11,293 bases of DNA from Nitrospiraceae bacterium (GTDB lineage Bacteria; Nitrospirota; Thermodesulfovibrionia; Thermodesulfovibrionales; Dissulfurispiraceae): NCBI GenBank assembly GCA_003170655.1, contig PMYY01000067.1:1-11293 (forward strand). Reading direction: 5' to 3'. Shown here piece by piece: positions 1-8,700 of this stretch (position 1 is its first letter; each line of letters starts with the position of its first letter). Both the position numbers and the translations under genes were made by a program. The notes beneath the pieces were generated by a model. It had not been told where the DNA came from and ran no database searches. It saw only the letters and a program-made list of their open reading frames with translations.

Positions 1-694
1 CAGAATTTATGAAGTGGAGTACTAAGTAGCACAGGATATCCTCATTGCTAAGACCAGTTGCTTTTATTTTAGCATCATGATGCTTCAAAATTATTTCCTG
101 GTAAATGTGCGGAAGCTTCCATTTCCGGGCCAGAGCGCTACCCACCATACAGTGACTAGTCCCCAGCAACGCTTCTTCGGCCCGGAAGAAAACCTGCTTT
201 TCTTCCATTGCATGCTGCTTGGTTTTTGTGTACTCCTTCGGTAGGCTGATCATCAGAACGAGCTTGCCGACATCATGCAGAAGACCTGCAACAGTGGCCA
301 CCTCGCGCTTGATCGTGACTTTCTTCGTATGTTCAGTAAGCATCGATGCTGCGGATGAAACCGCAAGCAAATGACGGAGGATATCCTTGTCACAGTTGGA
401 GTTGAGGCACTGATTGGCGACAGCAGCCAAGCTGACGAACGCAACCACGTTGCCGATACCTATTGACATTATCGACTCGGCTACGGTGGTTATAGACTTA
501 CCCGTCAAGAACAACGGGGCATTCGAAATCTTCAGCAGCACCGCCGTAATGGAAGGATCTTCAAGGATCACCTTCTCCAGCTTCGTTACCGAACAATATT
601 CGTCCTCAAGCATGGCGATTACTTTCAGCACAACATCCGGCCGGCCGGGTATATCTATATCGTCGAGATTAATTTTATTAAACGTATTGGACAC
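1..694 (-). CDS. HDOD-domain signalling protein, 3' end cut off by window edge
   Basis: The reverse strand reads open from a GTG at 694 to the window edge (231 codons, no stop). The GTG is chosen because an AAAGAGGT ribosome site lies about 8 bases before it and no ATG is suitably placed. The N-terminal half is a helical HDOD region (PGRPDVVLKVI near residues 16-26, EDPSITAVLLKISNAP near 45-60). It is followed by the HD-like motif GLLHDVGKLVL (H140, D141), a conserved G-x-x-H at 178-181 and a His pair at 205-206 after the W-x-LP motif. HDOD proteins are usually regulatory, found in chemotaxis, cyclic-di-GMP or stress signalling, and often lack hydrolase activity. This copy keeps the HD pair, but only part of a metal site is visible. 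What follows HDOD (for example an output domain) lies outside the window. The gene is divergent from the GNAT gene; no role beyond signalling can be assigned. Confidence 0.85.
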   Translation of the reverse strand, partial: MSNTFNKINLDDIDIPGRPDVVLKVIAMLEDEYCSVTKLEKVILEDPSITAVLLKISNAPLFLTGKSITTVAESIMSIGIGNVVAFVSLAAVANQCLNSNCDKDILRHLLAVSSAASMLTEHTKKVTIKREVATVAGLLHDVGKLVLMISLPKEYTKTKQHAMEEKQVFFRAEEALLGTSHCMVGSALARKWKLPHIYQEIILKHHDAKIKATGLSNEDILCYLVLHFINS

Positions 695-807
695 TGATCG
701 GACCTCTTTTATTGATATTCTACACAAGTAACTATATATATTCATTAACACCACGGCTGGAGGTTTGTAGAAGTTTCATCATTTCATGGTTTAGGCTATA
801 TGTATAC

Positions 808-1335
808 ATGCACGTCGATATACACAGCAATATCAAAATCAGGAAGGCGTACCAGAGCGATATACCGCGGATGTGCGATCTGCTGACCGAGCTTTTCTCG
901 ATTGAGGCGGATTTTGTTGCCGCTCCTGACAAGCAGGCCCGCGGGCTTCAGTTATTACTTGAAGACGAGAGTGGCTCTTTGGTGCTTGTAGCAGCTGTCG
1001 AAAACGAAGTGGTCGGTATGTGCTCGGTACAGACATTGATATCGACCTCAGAAGGCGGCCTGGTCGGTCTTATAGAGGATGTTGTGGTTAAAACTGATTA
1101 CCGGAGCAAAGGCGTCGGCACCGCCCTGCTGTCAGAGATATTTTCGTGGTGCGAAGAGAAGGGGATTACAAGAGTTCAGCTTCTTGCGGACCGCGACAAC
1201 CAGCAGGCGCTTCATTATTATGTGTCGCGGGAATGGATATACACCAATCTTATCTGCATGAGAAGATTCACCCACCTCAAAGAAAATCGCAGCCGCATCA
1301 GTGGTGATTCTAAAGGCAATCCTAATTTAACCTAA
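808..1335 (+). CDS. GNAT-family N-acetyltransferase
   Basis: A 175-residue protein with a single GNAT fold, of usual length for the family. It starts in the typical way (IKIRKAYQSDIPRMCDLL near residues 9-26). The core acetyl-CoA site is the strand DVVVKTDY followed by the pyrophosphate loop R99-SK-G102-V-G104 and TALL. The later QLLADRDNQQALHYY (124-138) matches the fourth conserved motif. GNAT enzymes move an acetyl group from acetyl-CoA to an amine; the acceptor cannot be predicted here. The start is uncertain. The frame is open back to 712, but the ATG at 808 gives a normal GNAT N-terminus. It has no ribosome site, yet TATATG at 797-802 ends five bases before it, so a leaderless transcript is possible. 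A GGAGGT at 759-764 has no in-frame start at useful spacing. The gene is convergent with hrpB, and its stop lies in an inverted repeat. Confidence 0.85.
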   Translation: MHVDIHSNIKIRKAYQSDIPRMCDLLTELFSIEADFVAAPDKQARGLQLLLEDESGSLVLVAAVENEVVGMCSVQTLISTSEGGLVGLIEDVVVKTDYRSKGVGTALLSEIFSWCEEKGITRVQLLADRDNQQALHYYVSREWIYTNLICMRRFTHLKENRSRISGDSKGNPNLT

Positions 1336-1351
1336 AAAACGCAGTTGAACT
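1324..1351 (+). repeat. Left arm of imperfect inverted repeat between GNAT and hrpB
   Basis: This 28-base arm pairs with 1494-1521 on the opposite strand, matching at 24 of 28 positions without gaps. The best-conserved core is GCAGTTGAACT. The arm includes the last four codons of the GNAT gene (counting its TAA stop). The arms are 142 bases apart, too far for a simple intrinsic terminator hairpin. They could be terminal repeats of a short non-coding mobile element (MITE-like) that also supplies the gene ends, or a shared transcription-end signal. No transposase is present. Confidence 0.5.
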
Positions 1352-1479
1352 CAGCAACTCATTGAAAATATGTTCATATCGTTGAAATTTGAGTCCCCTG
1401 TTTGGTGACAGATTCAACTGCTCCGCATTTGTGCTATCTGTCTCTTTTACCTTATTTGCCAGCGTGTTTGGAATTTTGT

Positions 1480-1521
1480 AACTGCGTTTTTAAAGTTCAA
1501 CTGCCGTTTTTAGGTTTAAGT
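1480..1521 (-). repeat. Right arm of the inverted repeat plus a tandem second copy
   Basis: The right arm (1494-1521) contains AACTGCCGTTTTTA at 1499-1512. A near-identical AACTGCGTTTTTA stands just before it at 1480-1492, so this end carries two direct copies of the same word, the left end one inverted copy. A shorter relative, TTCAACTGC, occurs at 1413-1421. The hrpB stop codon (TAA, 1516-1518 on the minus strand) lies within the arm. Between the arms, 1407-1413 (GACAGAT) and 1436-1442 (ATCTGTC) form a 7-base stem with a 22-base loop. Nothing else recognisable is seen between 1336 and 1515. Confidence 0.5.
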
Positions 1522-4047
1522 GCTCCGGGCTTTGGTCTTTCTCGTCGGCACGGCATTCCAGGGATCATCGGGCCATGGGTGCTTGGGGTAACGGCCCTTC
1601 ATTTCCTTCTTCACCTGCTGATAACTGCCGTCCCAGAAACCTTTCAGGTCCTGCGTGATCTGAAGCGGTCTTCGCGCCGGCGAAAGAAGATGGAGCAGTA
1701 GTTTTACATGTCCTCTAGCTATAGCCGGGGTATCGGCAAGGCCGAACATTTCTTGCAACTTTACCGCCAGGACCGGGATATCTCCCGAAACATAATCGAT
1801 ATGCACGCGATGGCCGCTCGGTACAGCAATGTGAGTAGGGGCGAGGTCGTCGAACAGATGCATCTGCGGCCAGGACAACCGCGCCCGCAAAGCAGCCAGA
1901 ATATCGACACGCGCAAAATCCTGAGCGCTCCGGACACCGCCAAGCCAGGGGTTAAGCCATTCCTCAGGTATAGCAGCCAGACGCTCATCTGAAAGGTCCG
2001 GCCACGACTCTTCAGGGAAAATCCGTCTCACAAGTGCAACGCGACCCTTAAACTGACGGGCTTCTTCTGTGAATATAAGCATGCCCGGCGTTAATTTGAT
2101 GACACCGCATAAAATCGGTGCGGTATCTTCGTCCGATGGCTGAAAGGGTTTAACCGAGAGCATCATGGCCCCGAGACGCTCTTCATCCGCCGCTGCAATC
2201 CGGTTCTCCCTCTTGTCCCACTCTATTCTTTTGATAATCTCGATGCGGCTGGAGCACTCTTCGCGGATGATTTTCTCCGTCAGAGGAGCAGCGATATGCA
2301 CGATTCCCTCGCCCTTTTCGCCTGCATCCATGTGGGCTACAACAATGAATGGGCTTTTGCTCAATGAGCCTATGGAGGTAAATCTGACGCCCCTTCCCTG
2401 CACAAGGACAAAACGGCCTCCATCGTCCTCGCGCCTCCGCGCGATCCTGTCGGGAAATGCATGGATCAGAAGACGGGAAATTATATCGTGATCGACCGCA
2501 TCCTCGGAAAACGCTTTTGGACTACCCGACATCAGGCGCATGAGTTGCCTTGAAGTCCTGTCAGCAGACCGTACAGCCCATTTATCCGTACCGTCGGGAA
2601 TGACCGTCCCTTTCCGCCAGGCACGAAGGATGTCGAGCCTGGTGGAAATATCCGGTTCTTGCACTTGTATCATACTTCTCAAAGTGCCCCGGCGGATTAT
2701 ATCCCGCTCGGAAAGCAGCGCTGCAAGGTCGGCACCCAAACTGATGCAGCCGAGTACGGCGGCCCTGCTCATCAGGCCGGCGAGACGCGGATGCAGCGGC
2801 AGACGTGCCATTTCCCGTCCTTGTGAAGTTACTGCGCCGGAAGGATCAAGTGCACCCAGTTCCATCAGGAGCTCCTTGGCTGCATCCCACGCTGCGGAGG
2901 GTGGGGTATCGAGCCATGCGAACACTGATGGATCATTCACTCCCCAAGCTGCGAGTTCCAACACCATGGACGACAGGTCCGAAACAAGAATTTCCGGCGG
3001 CGTAAACGGCACCATGGATTGAAAATCATGACGGCTGTATAGCCGGTAGCATGAGCCGGGAGCAAGCCTGCCTGCCCTTCCCTTACGTTGTTCGGCCGAG
3101 GCCTTCGAGACTGATACCGTAATCAGCCGATTCATTCCTGTAGAAGGGTCATACTGCAGCCTTCGAGTCAAGCCGCTGTCGATGACTACCTTTACTCCCT
3201 CAATGGTAAGGCTCGTCTCCGCAATGTTCGTGGCAAGGACGATTTTTCGCGTTTGAGACGGCATTATAGCGCGCTCCTGCTCCTCAAAAGGCAGATCGCC
3301 ATATAGAGGATGAATTGTCGTTCCATCTCCCCTGCTTCCCACAATCGGACTCAGCATATCTGAGCAGGCGCGAATCTCCCCGGCTCCCGGCATAAAAACC
3401 AGGACATCTCCGGAGGTCTCGTTCAATGCAGTGCTGACTGCACCGGCAACGCGGGCCGAGAGAGAGCGTTCACTCTTGTCGAAGATATATCTCTCTTCGA
3501 CAGGAAAGGCTTTGCCGCTGGAAGTAATAATAGGAGCACCTTCCAAAAGGGTCGCGATGGGGCCGCAGTCGAGCGTCGCAGACATGACAAGGATTTTCAG
3601 ATCATCTCTGAGATTGCGACGTGCATCAAGACATAGAGCAAGTGCGAGATCAGCATGGAGACTGCGTTCATGGAATTCGTCGAAGATGACCATCTCCACA
3701 CCTTCAAGCGTCGGATCGGCCTGGATACGACGGGTGAGTATGCCTTCCGTGACGACCTCGATGCGCGTATCTTCCGATTTCCTGCTGTCGAAGCGTATCG
3801 AATAGCCGACGGTCCTGCCAACTTCTTCTCCGAGCAGATGGGCCATCCACCTTGCTGCGGAAACTGCGGCAATCCTTCGCGGCTCGAGCATTACGATGCT
3901 CCCCTTCCCCTTCAGCATGTTAAGAAGTGCAAGGGGAACACGGGTCGTCTTGCCCGCGCCCGGCGGTGCGTGCAGGACGACCGAAGAGTTCGAGATAATC
4001 GTCTCTTTCAGCATAGGGAGTATGTCGTCGATAGGGTAGGAAATCAT
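1516..4047 (-). CDS. hrpB: ATP-dependent helicase HrpB (DEAH/RHA-type)
   Basis: 843 residues, close to the usual HrpB length, covering the whole family architecture. Helicase motifs in order: Walker A APPGAGKTT (27-35), a DEFHER Walker B (123-128, the HrpB form of DEAH), SAT (156-158), TNIAETSLTIEGVKVVIDSG, and QRKGRAGR with the arginine finger. A helicase-associated winged-helix region follows. Then comes the HrpB-specific C-terminal domain, ending in HLLSPARRPLQITQDLKGFW and YPKHPWPDDP, which is diagnostic. HrpB is a cytoplasmic RNA-helicase-like ATPase; its substrate and role are poorly defined in most bacteria. The ATG at 4047 is preferred because the protein then begins as HrpB normally does (YPIDDILPML), although no clear ribosome site precedes it. 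The gene is monocistronic as far as can be seen, divergent from the HAD gene and convergent with the GNAT gene. No lesions are visible. Confidence 0.95.
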   Translation of the reverse strand: MISYPIDDILPMLKETIISNSSVVLHAPPGAGKTTRVPLALLNMLKGKGSIVMLEPRRIAAVSAARWMAHLLGEEVGRTVGYSIRFDSRKSEDTRIEVVTEGILTRRIQADPTLEGVEMVIFDEFHERSLHADLALALCLDARRNLRDDLKILVMSATLDCGPIATLLEGAPIITSSGKAFPVEERYIFDKSERSLSARVAGAVSTALNETSGDVLVFMPGAGEIRACSDMLSPIVGSRGDGTTIHPLYGDLPFEEQERAIMPSQTRKIVLATNIAETSLTIEGVKVVIDSGLTRRLQYDPSTGMNRLITVSVSKASAEQRKGRAGRLAPGSCYRLYSRHDFQSMVPFTPPEILVSDLSSMVLELAAWGVNDPSVFAWLDTPPSAAWDAAKELLMELGALDPSGAVTSQGREMARLPLHPRLAGLMSRAAVLGCISLGADLAALLSERDIIRRGTLRSMIQVQEPDISTRLDILRAWRKGTVIPDGTDKWAVRSADRTSRQLMRLMSGSPKAFSEDAVDHDIISRLLIHAFPDRIARRREDDGGRFVLVQGRGVRFTSIGSLSKSPFIVVAHMDAGEKGEGIVHIAAPLTEKIIREECSSRIEIIKRIEWDKRENRIAAADEERLGAMMLSVKPFQPSDEDTAPILCGVIKLTPGMLIFTEEARQFKGRVALVRRIFPEESWPDLSDERLAAIPEEWLNPWLGGVRSAQDFARVDILAALRARLSWPQMHLFDDLAPTHIAVPSGHRVHIDYVSGDIPVLAVKLQEMFGLADTPAIARGHVKLLLHLLSPARRPLQITQDLKGFWDGSYQQVKKEMKGRYPKHPWPDDPWNAVPTRKTKARST

Positions 4048-4056
4048 CAGCCATTT

Positions 4057-4062
4057 ATTATA
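4057..4062 (-). promoter_or_regulatory. Candidate -10 box for hrpB
   Basis: The minus strand carries a perfect TATAAT nine bases before the hrpB ATG. No convincing -35 hexamer stands 16-18 bases upstream; that stretch is T/A-rich (TTTTTAATAAA). If used, the transcript would start only a few bases before the ATG, making it leaderless or nearly so, which fits the missing ribosome site. The 77-base divergent gap also carries TAAAAT (4099-4104) on the plus strand, which could serve the HAD gene. Confidence 0.35.
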
Positions 4063-4124
4063 AAACGCGGCTGCATTTATTAAAAAGGTGCATTGGGTTA
4101 AAATAAGGCTACCGACTATCCATT

Positions 4125-4988
4125 ATGAACGATACCTCCAACCGACTCTATATCTCCGATCTGGACGGCACATTGCTGAGGAGTGATGCCATGCTATCCG
4201 GTTACGCGAAACGAAAATTGAACGCGCTGCTATTGGAGGGGCTGCGCTTCACTGTGGCCAGCGCACGCAACGTGCATTCCGTGCGAGCGCTTCTTGCTGG
4301 CTTGAATATGAACCTGCCCGTCATCGGATCTAACGGTGCCTATATCTCGGAATTCAAAACGGGTTCTCCACTGATGATCAACTCCATCGACAACGATGTC
4401 GCGAAGGAGATATTCTCACTTATCGGAAGCCATAGCTCGGTCCCATTCGTTACAAGCCACGACGGCAAGGAAGACCATCTCTATTTCAACGATATCTCAA
4501 ACGAAGGAATGCTCTGGTACCTTGATGAGCGCACTGCAGCCGGAGACAGGCGACTTCAAAGGACTGCCAATGTCGAATGTAAACTAAATGAGCGGATTAT
4601 CTGTCTCAATGTGATCAACAGGAAAGAGCACCTCGAAGGGCTCTTCGCCGATGTCATTGAGCGTTACGCCGAACATGTGGAGATCAACTATTTCGAAAAC
4701 CCCTACTCTCCCGGGTGGCACTGGATGACCGTTTATGATCGCAAAGCGACAAAAGAATACGCAATAAAAGAATTGATAGAGATGCTAGACTTTCCGGTCG
4801 ATGAGCTGACCGTATTTGGAGACAGCCGCAACGACATCAGCATGTTTAAAATAGCGACTAAGGCGGTTGCCGTTGCAAATGCACTCGATGAAGTCAAAAA
4901 CTGCGCATCGGTAATCATAGGTCCGAACGAAGAAGACGGAGTTGTCGATTATATTGCCGCCGATCTAATGAAGAATGCTTGCCGATAG
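4125..4988 (+). CDS. Cof-type (IIB) HAD-superfamily hydrolase
   Basis: A 287-residue protein with all four HAD motifs. Motif I is DLDGTLL with the nucleophile D12 and acid/base D14. Motif II is VASAR with S46, where ASGR is more usual. K210 (KATKEYAI) stands at the motif III lysine. Motif IV is GDSRNDISMF with D233 and D237. VAVANALDEVK after motif IV and the large insert between motifs II and III (about 80-200) mark it as a Cof/IIB sugar-phosphatase-like member. These are cytoplasmic Mg-dependent phosphatases acting on sugar phosphates, pyridoxal phosphate, flavin mononucleotide or similar small molecules; the substrate cannot be read from sequence. The ATG at 4125 places DLDGT at the normal distance from the N-terminus, but the ribosome site is weak (AAGG about 16 bases away). 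It ends in TAG. No clear tie to its neighbours. Confidence 0.9.
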   Translation: MNDTSNRLYISDLDGTLLRSDAMLSGYAKRKLNALLLEGLRFTVASARNVHSVRALLAGLNMNLPVIGSNGAYISEFKTGSPLMINSIDNDVAKEIFSLIGSHSSVPFVTSHDGKEDHLYFNDISNEGMLWYLDERTAAGDRRLQRTANVECKLNERIICLNVINRKEHLEGLFADVIERYAEHVEINYFENPYSPGWHWMTVYDRKATKEYAIKELIEMLDFPVDELTVFGDSRNDISMFKIATKAVAVANALDEVKNCASVIIGPNEEDGVVDYIAADLMKNACR

Positions 4989-5040
4989 GCATTGACACCT
5001 TTCCTTTGGCCTGCATTAGTAATCTCGTATTCCAGTTCAC

Positions 5041-5069
5041 TTGAAGAGGCGTGCCGGACGGGGTATATT
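5041..5069 (+). promoter_or_regulatory. Sigma70-like promoter upstream of the DinB-fold gene
   Basis: TTGAAG (5041-5046), a 17-base spacer and TATATT (5064-5069) match the bacterial housekeeping consensus at 4 of 6 and 5 of 6 positions. The start codon lies about 65 bases beyond the -10 box. A 7-base inverted repeat, GGGTATA (5061-5067) and TATACCC (5095-5101), overlaps the -10 box and could be an operator or a leader hairpin. Assigned by eye only. Confidence 0.5.
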
Positions 5070-5133
5070 TAATCTATAAGCTTGTCGAAGGGACTATACC
5101 CTGCAAGACTCCGTTGTTAACGAGGTGGATTTG

Positions 5134-5625
5134 ATGCCTAAAAAAGCCGATAAGGTCCTTCGCGATGAACTGGTCACACTTTTAAGGGGAGGCAATGCCC
5201 ACATTGGATTCGAGAATGCAATAGCCGATTTTCAGCCCGCTTCGATAAATAAAAAACCGCCTCACGTTAATTACACCTTCTGGCACCTTCTCGAACATAT
5301 GCGCCGCGCGCAATGGGACATCCTCGAATTCGTGAGAAATCCCGAATATGTCTCCCCGGACTATTCGGAATTCTGGCCTGACCCCGATGAAAAAGCCACC
5401 CAGGTAGAATGGGAAAAAACGCTCTCAGCGATCCGCGCGGATTTAAAAGCTGCAATTAAGATAGTGACCGACCCGAAAACAGATTTCTTTTCTCCGATTC
5501 CTCATGCAAAAGACTACACCATATTCCGCGAGATATTGCTGATCGCCGACCATAATGCCTACCATATATCTGAGTTGCTCGCCCTCAGGCAGGTAATGGA
5601 CATCGGCCCGAAAGACAGGTGGTAA
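5134..5625 (+). CDS. DinB-fold (DinB/YfiT-like) putative metal-dependent enzyme
   Basis: 163 residues, the normal size for a single DinB four-helix bundle. Histidines sit where this family binds metal: H51 and H55 in WHLLEHM on the second helix, and H140 and H144 in DHNAYHISELL on the last, the latter being the most typical DinB signature. Characterised relatives include damage-inducible DinB proteins of unknown role, bacillithiol S-transferases and mycothiol-dependent isomerases; the EgtB N-terminal domain also has this fold. The ATG at 5134 is preferred over the in-frame GTG at 5125 because GAGGT (5122-5126) is spaced seven bases from it. The gene lies 122 bases before the ergothioneine operon on the same strand but has its own promoter-like site. 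A thiol-using role is an inference from fold and position only. Confidence 0.8.
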   Translation: MPKKADKVLRDELVTLLRGGNAHIGFENAIADFQPASINKKPPHVNYTFWHLLEHMRRAQWDILEFVRNPEYVSPDYSEFWPDPDEKATQVEWEKTLSAIRADLKAAIKIVTDPKTDFFSPIPHAKDYTIFREILLIADHNAYHISELLALRQVMDIGPKDRW

Positions 5626-5648
5626 CATAACTTTTTATATTTGGTAAT

Positions 5649-5676
5649 ACATTCTAATATCCACATTCTAATATCC
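5649..5676 (+). repeat. Perfect 14-base tandem repeat upstream of the ergothioneine operon
   Basis: ACATTCTAATATCC occurs twice back to back (5649-5662 and 5663-5676) with no mismatch. The second copy ends four bases before the -35 hexamer of the operon promoter. Two direct half-sites at this place are what a binding site for an activator or repressor would look like. Its A/T-rich setting makes a chance duplication possible. No regulator gene is in the window. Confidence 0.6.
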
Positions 5677-5680
5677 GGAT

Positions 5681-5709
5681 TTGACATCCTCCCCGAAACT
5701 AAATATTTT
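5681..5709 (+). promoter_or_regulatory. Sigma70-like promoter of the mes-egtD operon
   Basis: A perfect TTGACA (5681-5686), a 17-base spacer and TATTTT (5704-5709, 4 of 6 matches to TATAAT) lie about 38 bases before the start codon. This leaves a leader of about 30 bases that contains a GAGG ribosome site. It is the best promoter-like site in the window. Assigned by eye. Confidence 0.55.
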
Positions 5710-5747
5710 GTAAGTACAATTTCCGATTAAGCACACCGAGGCATTTA

Positions 5748-8700
5748 ATGACTAAAATCCCTGATAAGCACGCACTTTGCGGCATATGTCCTGCCGGGTG
5801 CTGGGTGGTCGTTTCGTATGGCCCAGACGGCAGGCTCGCAAGTGTGCGTTCCGATGAAAGTTCAGAACTCGGCATCATATGCAAGTTAGGCGAGCATTCG
5901 GCCGACATCGTATATTCCGCCGACCGCCTACATTATCCGATGCGCCGGAAAGGACCTAAAGGCACCTACAATTTCGAGCGCATCACATGGGATGACGCCT
6001 ACGATATAATTGTTGAAAGGCTTCATCGGATCAAGGCTGAATATGGCCCGGAGGCGAATGCCGTTTATACCGGACGCGGAAGCTTTGAACTGGCAATGTG
6101 CGACGTCTTTCAACCCAAAGGGGTAGCTGTCTCTTCGGCATCGAGCGTGCTATTCCCCTTCGGTTCTCCCAACACCCTTGGAGCAGGTTCGCTCTGCTAC
6201 GTCTCCTTTGCCATGATAGCACCGCATGTCACGATGGGCGGGATGCTTATCAATATGTTTTCGGACATCGAAAATGCCGAGTTGATCGTAGTCTGGGGAG
6301 CCAACCCGGCTACGGACTGCCCGCCGCTCGACTTCAAAAGGATCATAGCGGCTCAGCAGCGTGGCGCAAAGGTGATTGTAATAGATCCGCGAAGAACGAT
6401 GACAGCCAGGCTCGAAGGGGCCGAATGGATACCGATTCGTTCAGGTACTGACGGCGCGCTGGCACTAGGCATATGCAATATCCTCATCGAAGAGGAACTC
6501 TATAACGACGCCTTCGTAAGGGATTGGACCCGCGGATTCGATGAGTTCTCCGTGTATGTTCGGCATTTCAGGCCCGAAGTAGTCGAGGGCATCACGGGCG
6601 TCCCGGCTGAAACAGTGGTATCGCTCGCAAGGCGCATAGCCGAAGCGAACGGCGCATCCCCTGTCATGTACACAGGTCTCGAATACAGCGAAAGCGGCGT
6701 ACAGGCGATTCGCGCCACAATGGTTTTGTGGGCGCTCGCCGGGCAGCTCGATGTTCCTGGCGGTAGGTGCTTCGGCATGAAAGATAACTATTTCCCGATC
6801 AATCGCAGGGAACTTCTCGAAAATCCGGACATCGGTAAGACCCTTGGCCGCGGCCGCTTTCCGATCTACTGCCACTATCGCAAAGAGTCGCATCCCATGG
6901 CCCTTCCCGATGCGGTACTGCGCGGAACCCCGTATCACGTGCGCTCTCTTATTATTTTGGGCTCGTCGATAATAACCTCCTGGCCGGAGCCGACGGTCTG
7001 GAGGGAAACTCTCAATGGCCTCGATTTTTTGGTCTGCATCGACAGGCAGCTCACGGCAGATGCGGCCTATGCCGATATTGTCCTGCCGGCAACTACCATG
7101 TACGAAGTCGACTCTTACATGACCTATGGACCGAGCTTCCGCATTCGCGAAGCGGTTATCAATCCGGTCGGTGAGGCCCGGAACGATTTCTTCATAATGT
7201 CCGAACTTGCGGCGCGTCTGGGATACGGACATCTGTATCCGCAGAACAGGGACGAACTTCTCAGTCATGTCCTTAAGGGTTCCGGCTTTACGCCAGAAGA
7301 GGTGCGCGCAGCAGGAGGTACTGTCAGGGTGCCGACGGTCATGATGCAATATCACAAGTGGGAGAAGGGTCTTCTGAGACCTGACGGGATGTCCGGTTTC
7401 GATACCCCCTCAGGCAAGTTCGAGATCGCTTCCACTATCCTCGAAGAGCATGGCTATGACCCGCTGCCGGTGTATACCGAGCCCGGAGAAAGCCCTGCTT
7501 CTCGCCCCGACCTTTTAAAAGAATTTCCGCTCATTTTCAATTCGGGATCGAGAGTGACAACCGATTTTCGATCGCAGCACCACGGCGTACCATCGCTTTA
7601 CAGAGAGCGCCCCGAGCCTGCGGTGACACTGAATTCACACGATGCAGAAGTGCGCGGCGTAAATGACGGCGACCTGGTCTATGTCAGAACTAATAGAGGA
7701 CAGGTACGTATGCGGGCGTTCGTCACCGAAGATATGATGGCTGGCACGATAGATGCCAACATGGGGGGCGGAGGCCCTGTCGGACCCAAAGCATGGCAGG
7801 AATGTAACATCAATGAATTGACCGACCTGCAGCGCTACGACCCCATCTCAGGGTTTCCTGTCTACAAAGCGCTCCTGTGCGATGTTGTGAAGGTGCCCGA
7901 ATGCGTTGAGGCGGTAAGAATGGACTCGGGCGAACACAGCCCGCGTGCCCAAATTCTGCAACAAGGGGTGCCGGACAATACTGCACGCATTTATCTAGAT
8001 CATAACGCGACAACACCTATCGCAGTTGAAGTATATGACGAAATGGCTAAGGTTATGAAAAAACATTTTGGCAATCCGTCAAGCATATACAAAGAAGGCA
8101 AAGACGCCCACGCCATCATCGAAGCGTCTCGCAGAAAAGTGGCGCAATTGCTCAATTGTACGGCGAAGCGCATCGTATTTACGAGTGGCGGATCAGAATC
8201 GAACAACCTCGTATTGAAAGGTGCAGCCTTTTCGAACAGGAACGGGAAAAACCACATAATTACCTCGACGATAGAACACCCGGCTATACTCGCGACATGT
8301 GAATGGCTCAGGGGCTGTGGATTCGAGGTCACCCTGCTCCCGGTCGATAAGAACGGCTTGATCGATCCCGACGACCTTCTGAAAGCTATCACAGGAAAGA
8401 CCTGTCTCGTCAGCATCATGTCTGCAAACAACGAAATTGGAACGATTCAGCCGCTTGCGAAGTTGGCCGCGATAGCAAAAGAGCGCGGGGTTTTGTTCCA
8501 TACCGACGCGGTGCAGGCAGCCGGAAAGATACAAGTCGATGTCGAGGCCCTCGGCGTCGACTTCCTGTCGTTATCGGCGCATAAGATACATGGGCCGAAA
8601 GGAACGGGTGCGCTTTACGTGCGAAGGGACTGCTGCCTCGATCCACTCATACACGGAGGCAAACAAGAGCGCGGTATGCGCGCAGGCACCGAAAACGTGG

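Noticed and set aside
1407..1442. Intrinsic terminator for the GNAT gene (7-base stem)
   Set aside because: The stem is A/T-rich with a 22-base loop and only a short T stretch after it; too weak to call.
4976..4995. Terminator hairpin at the end of the HAD gene (TGCC-GATA-GGCA)
   Set aside because: The stem is only four or five bases and no T-run follows.
6195..6197. Selenocysteine at the metal ligand
   Set aside because: The codon for residue 150 is TGC, an ordinary cysteine, and no in-frame TGA is present in the gene.
6465..7355. A 296-codon antisense frame inside mes
   Set aside because: It lies opposite a strongly conserved molybdopterin domain, has no recognisable motif, and is typical of a shadow frame in a gene of this base composition.
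5748..7900. Formate dehydrogenase, arsenate/nitrate reductase or true acetylene hydratase
   Set aside because: The fused desulfurase and adjacent egtD point to ergothioneine synthesis. The acetylene hydratase Asp is missing. No partner electron-transfer subunits or Tat signal are present.
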